A stretch of DNA of 64,000 bases, taken from NCBI GenBank assembly GCA_028571685.1, contig CM053143.1:315001-379000 (forward strand), given 5' to 3'. Below the pieces are notes generated by a model. The model saw only the letters and a program-made list of their open reading frames with translations. It searched no databases and was not told the DNA's origin. The position numbers and the translations under genes are program-made. Every line of letters starts with the position of its first letter. Positions within the stretch are counted from its first letter, which is position 1. Shown one piece after another: positions 11,827-23,502 of this stretch. Source of the DNA: Heterohyrax brucei (Eukaryota > Chordata > Mammalia > Hyracoidea > Procaviidae).

Positions 11827-14609
11827 TCCTGAGATTATGAACAAAGAGAACATAGGTATCCAAGATGTTTATTGAACACTGCAAAAGTTAGATCCAAAAA
11901 CAAGAATGCCAAGGCATGTTATAATGAAGCTGAATAAGCTAAAACACAAAGAGATGCTTCTGAAGACAGCAAGGCTCAAATCAAAACTAACATTCCAAGG
12001 GAAACCCTCTAGACCTTCATCAGACTTTTCTGCCGAAACAATGCTGGCTAGAAAACAGTGGGCAAACACATTCAAAGCCCTCAATGAGAAAAACTTCCAT
12101 CCTAGAATTATTTATCCTACAAAATTGTCTATCAAATATAATGGTGAAATTAAGACTTTTGAAAATAAAGAGGAATTTAAAGACTTCATAAAAGCTAAAA
12201 CAAAATTACATGAAATATTGGAAGAAGCTCTTCCCTAAATGTATGTTTTAGGTTATAATTCAAGGCACTTCATGCAAATTTCTAATCAGTTAAGGAAGGC
12301 ACAAAACTTCACCAAACCAAGCCAAAAGCTACAGTATTATAATAAGGGAATCCATGATCATATCATGACAACTATAATACCATCACATTAAAAGAGGGAT
12401 ACACTACAATAGTTACAGTTGTTTTTGATGCAATGAAAATTTCAAACTTATAAAATAGTTAAAATTGATTTCAATAATATATTCAGGGGAATTAAGTATG
12501 TAGCCATAAAACAGATTAACAATATATCATTTGAAACTAAAAATCGCATTACAGGAGTCTCAACAAATATAAAATCAAAACTCATACAATCCCTAAAGAA
12601 GAATGTCCCAGAACAGATTAAAAAGAACAACAGAGAAATCATCAACATGTAAATAAGCATATCACAATGACACCACTAAACATATGCCTATCAATAATCA
12701 CATTGAAAGTAAATGGACTGAACACTCCGGTAAAGAGACAGCCAGTGATATCCTGGATCAAAAGACATGACCCATCTATATGTTGCTTACAAGAAACACA
12801 TCTTAGACTTAAAGATAAGAAGAGGTTAAGAATTAAAGGTTGGAATAATATATATCAAGTTAATAATACATGAAAAAGAGCAGGTGTGACAATATTAATC
12901 TCAGATGAAATAGATTTTAATGTGAAATCCACTATTGTGGACAAGGATGGTCACTATTTATTGCTGAAAGGTTGAATACTCAAGCAAGACTTGACAATAT
13001 TAAATATTTATGCACCCAATACCAAAGCACCTAAATACATTGAACAAATACTGACAACATTGAAAAATGAGATTGATCATTCCATAATAATAGTTGGGGA
13101 CTTTAACATTCTCCTTTCAGTTAAGGATAGATCATCCAGAAAAAAGCTCAGTAAAGATACAGAAGATCTTATTGCAACAATCAACCAACTTGACCTTATC
13201 AACATATACAGATCTTTTCATCCATCAACAGATAAATACACGTTCTTCTCCAAAGCACATCGAATATTCTCCCAAATAGACCATATGTTAGGTCATAAAA
13301 CAATTCTCCATAAAATCCAAACCACTGATTTACTGCAAAGTACCTTCTCAGACCACAGAGCTATAAAAGTTGAAATGAATAACAGAAAATTCATAAGTAA
13401 AAATTCAAACTTGTGGAAACTGAACAACACTTTACTCATAAAGCCTTGGGTTATAAAAGAAATTCAAGACACATTAAAGAGATTTATGGATTCAAATAGA
13501 ATGAAAACACATCCCACCAGAATTTATGGGATACAGCAAAAGCGGTGCTCAGAGGTCAGTTTATCTCTACAAATGCACACTTCCGGAAAGAAGAAAGAGC
13601 ACCAATTAAAGAGTTAATCTCACAACTTGAACAAGTAGAAAGAGAGCAACAAAGAAATCCCTCAGGCACCAGAAGAAAACAGATTATAAAGATTAGAGCA
13701 GAACTAAATGAATTAGAGAATAGAAAAACGATTGAAAAAATTAACAAAACCAAAAGCTGGTTCTTCGAAAAGATCAACAAAATTGACAAACCATTGGCTA
13801 AACTTACAAAAGAAAAACAACAGAAGATACAAATAACCCAATTAAGAAATGAGTTGAGAGATGTGTCATGGGTTGAATTGTGTCCCCCCAAAAATATGTG
13901 TAGGCATGTGGCTGGGACATGATTCCCAGTATCTTGTGACTGTCCTCCATTTTGTGGTTTCCCTAAACTGTATGTTAAAGGATTAGGGTGGGGCTGTAAA
14001 TTCCTTCATAGGATTACTTCCCTGCCCTGCTGTAAAGGGAGTTTCCCTGGAGTATGGCTTGTCCCACCCTTAATCCTTTCATCCTATGAGAGATAAAAGG
14101 ACAGAGAGGCAGGCTGAGAATTGGGAACCTCGTTACCATCAAGAAAACAGCACCAGGAGAAGAGCACGTCCTTCAGACCTGAGGTTCCTGCACAAAGATG
14201 CTCCCTGGACAAAGACTGATGCAATACCAGACTTTCCTCTGGAGCCGACAAGAGGGAAAGCCTTCCCCTGGAGTGGACACCCTGCATGTGGACTTGCAGC
14301 CTACCGGACTATGTAAGAATAAACTTTCCTTTGTTTAAGCTACCCACTCGATGGTATTTCTGTTAGAGCAGCCCTAGCTGACTAAAACAACAGACCCAAC
14401 TGAAATAAAATATATCATAACAGAATATTATGAAAAGCTATACTCTAATAAGTTTGAAAACCTAGGGAAAGTGGACAAATTTCTAGATTCATGTGACTCA
14501 CCAAGACTATCACAAGGAGAAATAGATCAACTTAATAAATCTATCACAAAGGAAGAGGTTGAAAAAGTCATCAAAAATCTACCAACCAAAAAAAAAGATA
14601 ACTTATCTA
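11827..14609 (+). mobile_element. L1 5' segment of the same twin-primed copy, inverted
   Basis: Starts inside ORF1 (C-terminal domain KNFHPRIIYPTKLS, ORF1 end at 12238), passes through the ORF2 start at 12667 (endonuclease domain: PSICCLQETHL, ILNIYAPNTKAPKYIEQ, GDFNILLS, SDHRAIKVE) and stops at about 14600 after KVIKNLPTKK. The segment at 11826 begins with the very next ORF2 codons ([10 protein letters not shown]), so the two halves come from one insertion. A solo LTR (13864-14389) interrupts this half. Confidence 0.9.
13864..14389 (+). mobile_element. MaLR-type solo LTR (copy A)
   Basis: Begins TGTCATGGGTTGAATTGTGT and ends TAGCTGACTAAAACA (TG...CA). Contains a poly(A) signal AATAAA (GTAAGAATAAACTTTCC) near 14320, about 70 bp from the end. 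Non-coding. It sits in L1 ORF2 sequence that continues on both sides. Flanking 5-mers (AGATG / ACAGA) do not match, so the target duplication has decayed or was altered. Confidence 0.85.
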
Positions 14610-15103
14610 AGTTAATTTATTTCTAAAATTCTAAAATATGTACTGCCTGCAAATCACATAAGCAGAAACTCTGTTTCATTTTTGCTAAGTAATTATTACA
14701 AAAAAACCTATAAATTCTCCCATTTTAAAAACAAATGAAGAGGGATGGAGTCAAGGTGGCAGACTAAACACACGACTTCCTAAATCCCTCTTGAAACCAA
14801 AACCTAAATTGATGATTGCATGGGACCTCTGGACACCTAGTGAGCCCTAGGACATGGCATAGGGCTGGTAATTGGGACTTCATACCATTGAACACAAAAC
14901 CTCCTCTCTTTCACTGACTCTGCTCTCAGTGAGTGTGGGCTTGCACAGACTGAAGGTAACTCACCATTTTGATTTCTTTTTCTCTGTTTTGGCTGGTGGG
15001 TGGAGCTGGGACTTGACTGTCCACTAGTCTTAGATGCACTGCTGGTGGGATCACCAGGTGCAATTGTTGTATTCTTAGAGCCTGGCTTTAGACTCTGTGC
15101 ATC

Positions 15104-15595
15104 TCAGCACCTTTGGCCTATCTTTCTACCTGCACCATATAGTAGCCATACAGAGGTAGAGGCAAGCTTGTGCAGGATGCCATCTCAATCCACTGGGAGA
15201 TGGAAACACCCATACAGAGGCCCCAGCTTGACTTAGTTCCCAGGCTGGGAGGAAACATCTGCCTGGGGGAGAGGGCTTCTCTGGCAGAGAAGAGTTGTTT
15301 TGCACAATGTTGCTTGCAGCTGGGGCCCGGCAACAGAGGCTGTGGATTCTGAACATCTTGGCACCTCTGGCCTCCCTTTCTGCCAGTGGCCTGGTCCCAG
15401 CCAGGTAGCAAGCTTGTGTGGGACAACATCTTGCTCCACTGGGAGGCAGATACACCCATATAAAAGCCTCAGCTGGACCTCATTCCTGGGCTGGGAAGCA
15501 GTACCTCCCTGGAAGAGAGCACTTTTCTGGAAGAAAAGCAGAATTGCACACAGTGTCGCCTACAGCTGGGGCCCAAAATCAGAGGCTTGCAGGAC
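15104..15595 (+). repeat. two tandem ~245-bp units in the L1 5'UTR
   Basis: Unit 1 is about 15104-15354 and unit 2 about 15355-15595. Shared ordered blocks include GCACCTYTGGCCT, GCAAGCTTGTG, CCACTGGGAG, ACACCCATA, CAGGCTGGGA or GGGCTGGGA, and CAGCTGGGGCCC followed by AGAGGCT. Divergence between units is substantial, with small indels. Confidence 0.8.
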
Positions 15596-16884
15596 TAGTT
15601 CTGTATTTTGAACTAGTTTATAACATCTGGAGTTCGATATAGAGGTGCTTCCTTTGTCAGCTGGCAAGAGGGACCTGTACACCTGAAAGCCTGATTGACT
15701 TTGGATGTTGTATAATTCTTACCTCTCATTTTAAGACAGTGTAGAGGAAACAACTATGGTCCATTCTCACAGCATCTCTACCAGCCTCTGTTGACTCACA
15801 CAAAGCCCAAAAGTCAACCAACTCTGGAGAAAACTGTAACCAAGAAATCTCCCATGGTTTCAGAAGGCCCCCAGCAGAAACCACCTCAGAACTTCCCAGA
15901 TGATGATGCTTTTCAAAAACTACCAGAGGTAAATACAAAAGGATTATGTATAGAGCACTCCTAGACCTTATACAAAATGCAGCAAAGCAAAATGAAAAAT
16001 TAAGCAAGCTGTTCAATATGATGGAACATCAGTACTCAGAAATCCAACAGATCAAGAACAAAATCAAAGACACAGAAACTTCAATTCAAAGTTAAGAAAA
16101 CAGAATGGAACAAATGGAAAATAGATTTTCTGACCTGGAAGACAGAGCTACTGACTCCAGCATCTATGAGGAGTAATCAGAAAAAAGAAACAAGAAAAAT
16201 GAAGAAGCATCAAGAAGCATGTGGGACTCTATTAAGAGGAACAATCTATGATTAATTGGAGCTCCTGAACAGGGTGAGACACCTGAGAACACAAAGAGTA
16301 TTGTGGCTGAGCTGCTGACAAAAACCTTCCCAGAAATTATGAAAGAAGAGAATACAGATATCCAAGATACATATAGAACACCACTCAACATAGATCTCAA
16401 AAGAAAGAATCCAAGACATATTACAATCAAGCTTAACAAAATGAGACATAATCAGAAACTCTAAAAGGCAGTAGGAGTCAAATCAAAGCTAATATTGTCA
16501 GATTTCTCAGCAGAAACAATACTGGCACAGGGACAGTGGGATGACACATTCAAAGCCTTGAAGGAGAAGAACTTCCAACCAAGAATTACATATCCTGCAT
16601 AACTGTCTTTCAAATACAAAAATGAAATTAAGACATTCCCAGATAAACAGAAACTCAGAGACTTCGTAAAACCAAACCAGCGCTACAAAAAATACTGAAA
16701 GAATCTCTTGGCTTAGAAGAACAAAACCACTAACTTTATATTTTAGAAGCAGTTACAAGACACATCACCCAGAATCCTACTCAGTTAGGGAAGGCTCCAA
16801 ACTCAACCAAAGCTATAATAGTGAAAGAAATAATCCAGTGATCAGATAATGAAAGCTATGATGTCATCATATTAAAAAGAAGGA

Positions 16885-17013
16885 TGTACTACAGTTGTTA
16901 TAGTCCTTCCAGATGGAGAGGAAGTTGATAAGAATGGTATAAACCCAATTTAAATTACTACCATTCTTGTCAACTTCCTCTCCATCTGGACAGACTATAA
17001 CAACTGTAGTACA
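16885..17013. repeat. inverted repeat, 55-bp arms, 19-bp spacer
   Basis: The left arm 16885-16939 (starts TGTACTACAGTTGTTATAGT, ends AAGAATGGTA) is the reverse complement of the right arm 16959-17013 with 3 mismatches. It lies between ORF1 and ORF2 of the full-length L1 and replaces most of the normal inter-ORF sequence. Confidence 0.95.
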
Positions 17014-17923
17014 CATAACCTATCAATAATCACATTGAATGTGAACAGACTGAAAGCTCCAGTAAAGAGACATCTAGTGACATCTTGGATCAAAAGATAC
17101 GACCCATCTGTACGTTGCCTACAAGAAACTCACCTTATACTTAAAGATAGAAACAAACTAAAAATTAAAGGAGGAAAGACTGTATAGCGAGCTAACAATG
17201 AACAAAGAAGATCAGGTGTGGCAATTCTAATCTCAGATAAAATCAATTTTAATGTAAAATCCACCATCGTGGACAAGGATGGATAGTATAGTGGAAAGGT
17301 TCCATACACAAACAGGACTTAATAATATTAAAAATTTATGCACCTAATATTAGAGCACCTAAATACATTGAAGAAATACTGATTACACTCAAAAAGGAGA
17401 TCGATCGCTCCACAATAATAGGGGGAGACTTCAACACTCCACTCTCAATATTGGACAGATTGTCTAGAAAAACCTGAATAAAGACACAGAAGATCTTATT
17501 GCCATAATTAACCAGCTAGACCTTATCAACATATACAGAACTCTCTACCTATCAGCAGATAACTACACCTTCTTCACCAGTGCACACGGAACATTCTCCA
17601 GAGTAGAACATGTGTTAGGACATAAAGCAATTCTCTACAAAATCCATACCACTGGATTAATGAAAAGCATCTTCTCAGATCATAAAGCCATAAAAGTCAA
17701 CATCAATAGCAGAAAAAACATAGATAGAAAGTGTAACTCATGGAAACTGAACAACATCTTGCTCATAAAACCATGGGTTATACAAGAAACCACGGATGAA
17801 ATAAATAAATTTATGGATGTCAATGAGAATGAAAACACTTCCTACCAGAATCTATGGAATCAGCTAAAGCAGTGCTCAGAGGTCAGTTTATCCCCGTAAA
17901 TTCACACATCTGGAAGGAATAAA

Positions 17924-18416
17924 GAAACTGTCATGGTTGGAATTGTGTCCCCCCAAAAATGTGTGCAGCCACGTGGCTGGGATATGGATTGTCCTCCATT
18001 GTGTGGTTTTACTAACCTGTATGTTAAAGGATTAGGGTGGGGCTGTGAATTCCTGCTGTGGGGGGAGTTTCCCTGGAGTATGGCTTGCCCCACCCTTAAT
18101 GCTTTTAGCTTGCAAGGAATAAAAGGAAAAAGAAACAAAGGACAATTTGAGAACCTCGCTACCATCAAGCAAGCAGCACCAGGAGCAGAGCACGTCCTTC
18201 AGACCAGAGGTTCTTGCATCAGGACGCTCCCTGGACAAAGACTGATACAATACCGGACTTTCCTCCAGAGCTGACAAGGGGAAAGTCTTTCCTTGGAGCG
18301 GACACCCTGAATATGGACTTGCAACCTACCGGACTGTGTAAGAATAAATCTTTCTTTGTTAAAGCCATCCACTCTGGTATTTCTGTTAGAGCAGCCTAGC
18401 TGACTAAAACAGAAAC
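17924..18416 (+). mobile_element. MaLR-type solo LTR (copy B) with 5-bp target duplication
   Basis: LTR body 17929-18411, TGTCATGGTTGGAATTGTGT to GACTAAAACA, flanked by perfect GAAAC at 17924-17928 and 18412-18416. It carries AATAAA (GTAAGAATAAATC) near 18342. Inserted in L1 ORF2; no internal proviral sequence remains, so it is a recombined solo LTR. Confidence 0.92.
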
Positions 18417-21400
18417 CAAATCAGAGAACTCACCCTACAGCTTGAACAAATTGAGAGAGAACAACAGAGGAACCCCTCAGGCACCAGAAGAAAACAGATC
18501 ATGAAGATTAGAGCATAACTCAATGAATTAGAGGATAGAAGAACAACTGAAAAAAATTGAAAAGACCAAAAGCTGTTTTTTTGAAAAGACCCACAAAATT
18601 GACAAACCACTGGCTAAACTTACTTAAGAAAAGCAGGAAAGGAAACAAACAACCCAACTAAGAAATGAGAGGGGAGTTATTACAACAGATCCAACAGAAA
18701 TAAAAAACATCACAACAGAATACTATGAAAGACTGTACTCTAACAAATTTGAAAACCTAGAGGAAATGGACAAATTACTTCATTCATATCACCTACCAAA
18801 ATTATCACAAGGTGAAGCAGAACAACTGAATAAACCCATCACAAAGGAAGAGATTGAAAAAGTCATCAAAAAACTACAACCCAAAAAAGTCTGGGCCCAG
18901 ATGGCTTTACCACAGAATTCTACTAGCTTTTAGAGAACAGTCATCTCCAATACTACTGATACTATTTCACAGTATAGAAAGGGATGGAATACTCCCAAAT
19001 TCATTTTATGAAGCCAGCAATAACCCTGGTACCGAAGCCAGGCAAAGTGCCAATCAAAAAGGAGAACTACAGACTGATATCACTCATGTATTTAGATGCA
19101 AAAATCTTCAACAAAATTCTTGCCAACAGAATACAGCAACATGTCCAAAAAATAATCCATCATGACCAAGTTGGATTCATACCAGGGATGCAATGCAGTT
19201 CAACATCAGAAAACCAATTAATGTGATCAACCACATAAATAACACAAAAGGCACGAATCATTTCATTTTGTCTATTGATGTGGAAAAGGCATTTGATAAA
19301 GTCCAACACCCATTCATACTAAAAACTCTCAGCAAAATAAGCATAGACGGCAAATTACTCAATGCAATAACAGCCATTTATACAAAGCCAATTGCTTACA
19401 TCATCCTGAATGGAAAGAGACTGAGTTTCCCTTGAGAACAGGAACTAGACACGGATGCCCACTCTCACTGCTCTTATTCAACATTGTACTAGAAGTTCTG
19501 GCCAGAGCAATTAGACAAGACCAAGAAATAAAAGGCATCTGTATCGGCAAAGAAGTCAAAATCTCCCTATTTGCAGATGATATGATTGTATACAGAGAGA
19601 ATCCCAAACAATCCATAAGTAAAGCACTCAAACTGATAGAAGAGTTCAGCAAAATCTCAGGATACAAGATAAACATAAGTAAATCAGTAGGATTCTTTTA
19701 TACCAACAATTATATTACTAAGGAAGAAATCACTAAATCAATACCATTTACTATAGCCCTTATGAAGATAAAGTGCATAGGAATAAATCTAAACAGAGAA
19801 ATAACAGACCTTTACAAAGAGAACTACAAGTCCTTACTAAAAGAAGCCAAGAGAGATTTACATAAATGGAGAAACCTACCCTGCTCATGGATAGGAAGAT
19901 TTAACATTGTGAAAATGTCTACTTTGCCTAAAGCAAACTACTTGCATAATGCAATCCCAATGCAAATTCCAATGACTTTTTTTAATGAGATAGAGAAACA
20001 AATTACCAGCTTTGTTTGGAAAGGGAAGTAGCCCCAGATAAGTAAAGCACTACTGAAGAAGAAGAACACACTGGGAGGTCTCCCACTACTTGACTTTAGA
20101 ACCTATTACACTGCTACAGTAGTCAAAACAGCCTGGTACTGGTACAAAAAGAAACAGATGGATCAATGGGACAGAATTGAGACCCCAGAAATGACCCCAT
20201 CTTCTTATGAACAGGTGATATTCAACAAATGCCTTAAGACATTAAACTGGGGGAAAAACAATCTCTTCAACAAATGGTGCTGACAAAATTGGATTTCCCT
20301 CTGCAATAAATTGAAACAAGACCCATATCTTACACCTTATACAAAAACCAACTCCAACTGGATAAATGACCTAAACATCAAATCTAAAACGATAAAGCTT
20401 ATCTGAGAAAAAGTAGGAACAACAATGGAAGTTTTAATATACAATGTAGACAGACTTCAAAATCTGTCAAACAAACCACAAACAACAGGAGAGAAAACAG
20501 ATTAAGGGAAACTTAAGAATCAAACACTTCTTCTCATCCAAAGACTTTGCTAACAGAATTAAAAGGCCATCTACAGCATGGGAAAAAATATTTGGCAACT
20601 CTATGCCAGACTGATGCCCGATTTCCATAATCTATAAGGTACTATAAAATATCAATAAGAAAAAGATAGATCATCCAATTAAGCAATGAGCAAAGGAGAT
20701 GGACAGACATTTCTCTAAAGAGGAGATCTGGGCAGCCAAAAAACACACGTGGACATGCTCACGATCATTAGCTATTAAAGCAATTCAAATCAAAATTATG
20801 ATGAGATACCATCTAACCCCAACAAGGTTAGCCGTGATCCAAAAAACACAATACAACAAATGCTGAAGAGGCTGTGGAGAAATTCGAATTCTCCTACACT
20901 GTTGGTGGAATTGCAAAATGGTGCAACTTCTTTGGAAATCAATCTGGCACTTCCTTTAAAAAGCTGGATATAGATATACCATTTGATCCTGTAATTCCAC
21001 TGCTCAGAATATACCCTACAGAATCAAGGCCATTCACACCAATTGACACATGCACACGAATGTTTATTGCAGCATAGTCCACAATAGCAAATGATGTAAT
21101 CAACTCAGATGCCCAACAACAGCAGAATGGATAGCTAAACAATGGTATATATATTCAATGGAACACTATGCTATGATAAAGAACAACGATGATTTTAGGA
21201 AACATCTCATTACCTGGTTTCAGTTGGAGGACATTATGCTGATTGAAAGCAGCCAGTAATAAAAGGACAAATATTGTATGAGACCCCTATGATAAGAACT
21301 TATAAACAGACTCATGCATAGAAGAAAAGACTCTTTGAAGGCTGCAAGGGTGGCGAGAGAGGGAGGATGAGGAGTGGAGGGTTTAGATTAGAAAGTTGAT

Positions 21401-22275
21401 AGACACTTGGTTGGGTAAAATCTGTGACAGTACACATTAGAAAGAAGATAAATATTAACTGGACTTCAACATAACACGATTACTCCTCCCATTTTAATCC
21501 AATATCGCAAGGACAGAGTAGCTGGCGTAGGGGCCTAGGGACCATGTTCTCAGGGGAAATCGAGGCCAACTGGCACAACTAGCATTTTGCTAAGAGAGCC
21601 CTCTGCATCCCACATTGGTGAGTGGTGTCTGGAGTCTTAAAAGCTGCCAAGCTGCCATCTGAGGGTACAGCAAATGGTCCCCACTCAGCAGGAATGGATG
21701 GTCATCAAGGACCAAAGTGACATGGGGGAAAGAGAACCCAGAAGACAGAGAGACCCACGTGAGTGGGTGTCTACATTGACTTGTGACCAGAAGAACTGGA
21801 TGGTGCCCAGCCACCACCAGTGATAGCTGTAATGGAGCTCACAAAGTTGAGTCTCATTGGCCCTGATGCTGCCTCTGTCCATAAGTCATAATGAAGGTCA
21901 ACTCTCTGACAGGAATAGATTGGACTTGGCGACAGAGAGTGACCATATCATGTGTGCACTTTATGATTCTATGCATCTATAGGATGTCATCCTATAGGAG
22001 GAAGGGGAGTGGGTGGAGAGTAGGGGATAGGAGATTGTTGGGAGGATAAGACATGTATGGAGCAGAGAGGAAGTGTGTGCTGTCACCAGGCAGGGAGAGC
22101 AGTGAGAGCTGCATATAGATGGGCATACAAATTATATGGGATGTACACTTTCATTCAATCTTAAAAAAAAAAAAAAAAGAATTTCTTAAATGGCCACAAT
22201 AATACTCAAATAAAATAACAGAACATCTTTGGTGGAGATGGAAAAAAAAATAAATGAAGCCTCCCTTGATCTCAC

Positions 22276-22428
22276 ATGGGAAATCCTGTGGTATAGTGGT
22301 TAAGTATTATGGCTGCTAACCAAAGATCAGCAGTTCAAATACACCAGGCACTCCTTGGAAACTTTGTGGGGTAGTTTCACCCAGTCCTATGGGGTTGCTA
22401 TGAGTTGGAATCCACTCGATAGCAGTGG
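22276..22428 (+). mobile_element. AfroSINE
   Basis: GGGAAATCCTGTGGTATAGT head, GGGGTTGCTATGAGTTGGAA tail, ending GCAGTGGG. Confidence 0.9.
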
Positions 22429-23502
22429 GTGATCTAACTTCCCCTACACTCTGTCCCCATCCTGATTGCTCTGTTCTGGCTGCTGCAACTGTCTCCCAAG
22501 AATTATCTATAGTTATAATTGAATGTTCTGTTTTTCTTGTAAACACTTTAATCAGGTCACCATTTCCATAGCTCTGTTGAAATCTTTTTTTAGTAGTCAC
22601 CACTGCACTCTATAAGTCATTCATCAGTTCTCTGATTACTTGATCCTCCAGCAACTTTTGGCTCTGATGGTCACTCCCCTTCTTTAAACACTTTATTCTA
22701 CTGAATTCCAGGGAACTTTCCTGGATTTCCTCTTGCTACAAAGACCAGTATTTCTCAGTCTTGTGTAATTTGCCCTTTCATATTCCCTAACTCTAAAGTT
22801 TAGGTTGCCCTAGGGCATATTTTGTGACTTTCTTTAATTCATCTGTCTATCCCAAGACTTCATATATTATCTGTATGTTGTTGACTCCCACATTTATATT
22901 TCTGGGACTATTCTCCCATTATGTGAAAATTTAGAGTAGTTACATTGTACCTCCTCATAGAACTAACATTTCCAGGAAGCTTGTGAGCTGATTTGCATAC
23001 CTGTTTTATTTGGGACTCATAGTATTAACTGTAAGAGTTTTGTCTGCTTTCTTGCTTGCTTAGTTGAAATAGCTGTTGATTTTTAAAAATACAAATTCTG
23101 TCAAGGCAACCATTGGCTGATGCTGAAGAAGAGCTAGATCCTATATCCCAGTTTATCATCATCCTTATCATTTGTTTTTGTTTCTTCTATAATGAACTCG
23201 TATATCAATTTATCATCATACTTAAAATGATTTTTTGTGCAATAGATTTAGAAAGAAAAGTAAAATATTTCTTTTAATCATGTCTGCTAAAATGGAAATC
23301 TGAAGATACAGACAGCTCCATGATTTAAGAAAAGGAGGACCAATCACATTTCTTGGTGTTTCAGAAAAGCGTGTTTCTTATGTGTCTAAACAAAGTGAGA
23401 ATGTACTGAATTATAAAAATTAAATGTGATTCAGAGGTAGAGAGAATAAGTTTGGTAGTATATTGTGTTACCTGTTCATCACTGCTGGTATAGTATGGCA
23501 AT
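22429..23502. other. unassigned intergenic sequence
   Basis: No gene or recognised repeat. Contains short T-rich stretches only. Confidence 0.5.

Larger units (their letters stand above)
14740..22178 (+). mobile_element. full-length, degenerate L1
   Basis: Starts with the typical L1 5' end (GAGGGATGGAGTCAAGGTGG) and ends with a 17-base A tail at 22162. Layout: 5'UTR 14740 to about 15850, containing a duplicated unit; degenerate ORF1 about 15860-16700; a short inter-ORF region occupied by an inverted repeat; ORF2 about 17020-21290; 3'UTR to 22160. ORF2 is broken by many stops, but 19432-20031 stays open for 199 codons and keeps the RT motif FADD (19570-19581). The solo LTR at 17929-18411 interrupts the endonuclease-RT junction. 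No convincing target duplication was found. Confidence 0.9.

Noticed and set aside
12991-13922. Long plus-strand frames (208 and 125 codons) that look like genes
   Set aside because: They encode L1 ORF2 endonuclease and linker sequence, are broken by stops, and the second runs into an LTR.
15104-15595. CRISPR-like or satellite array
   Set aside because: Only two long, diverged units inside an L1 5'UTR in a mammalian genome; no short regular repeats with spacers.
19432-20031. 199-codon open frame with an intact FADD reverse transcriptase box
   Set aside because: Part of the degenerate L1 ORF2; stops on both sides and an LTR upstream rule out a working protein.
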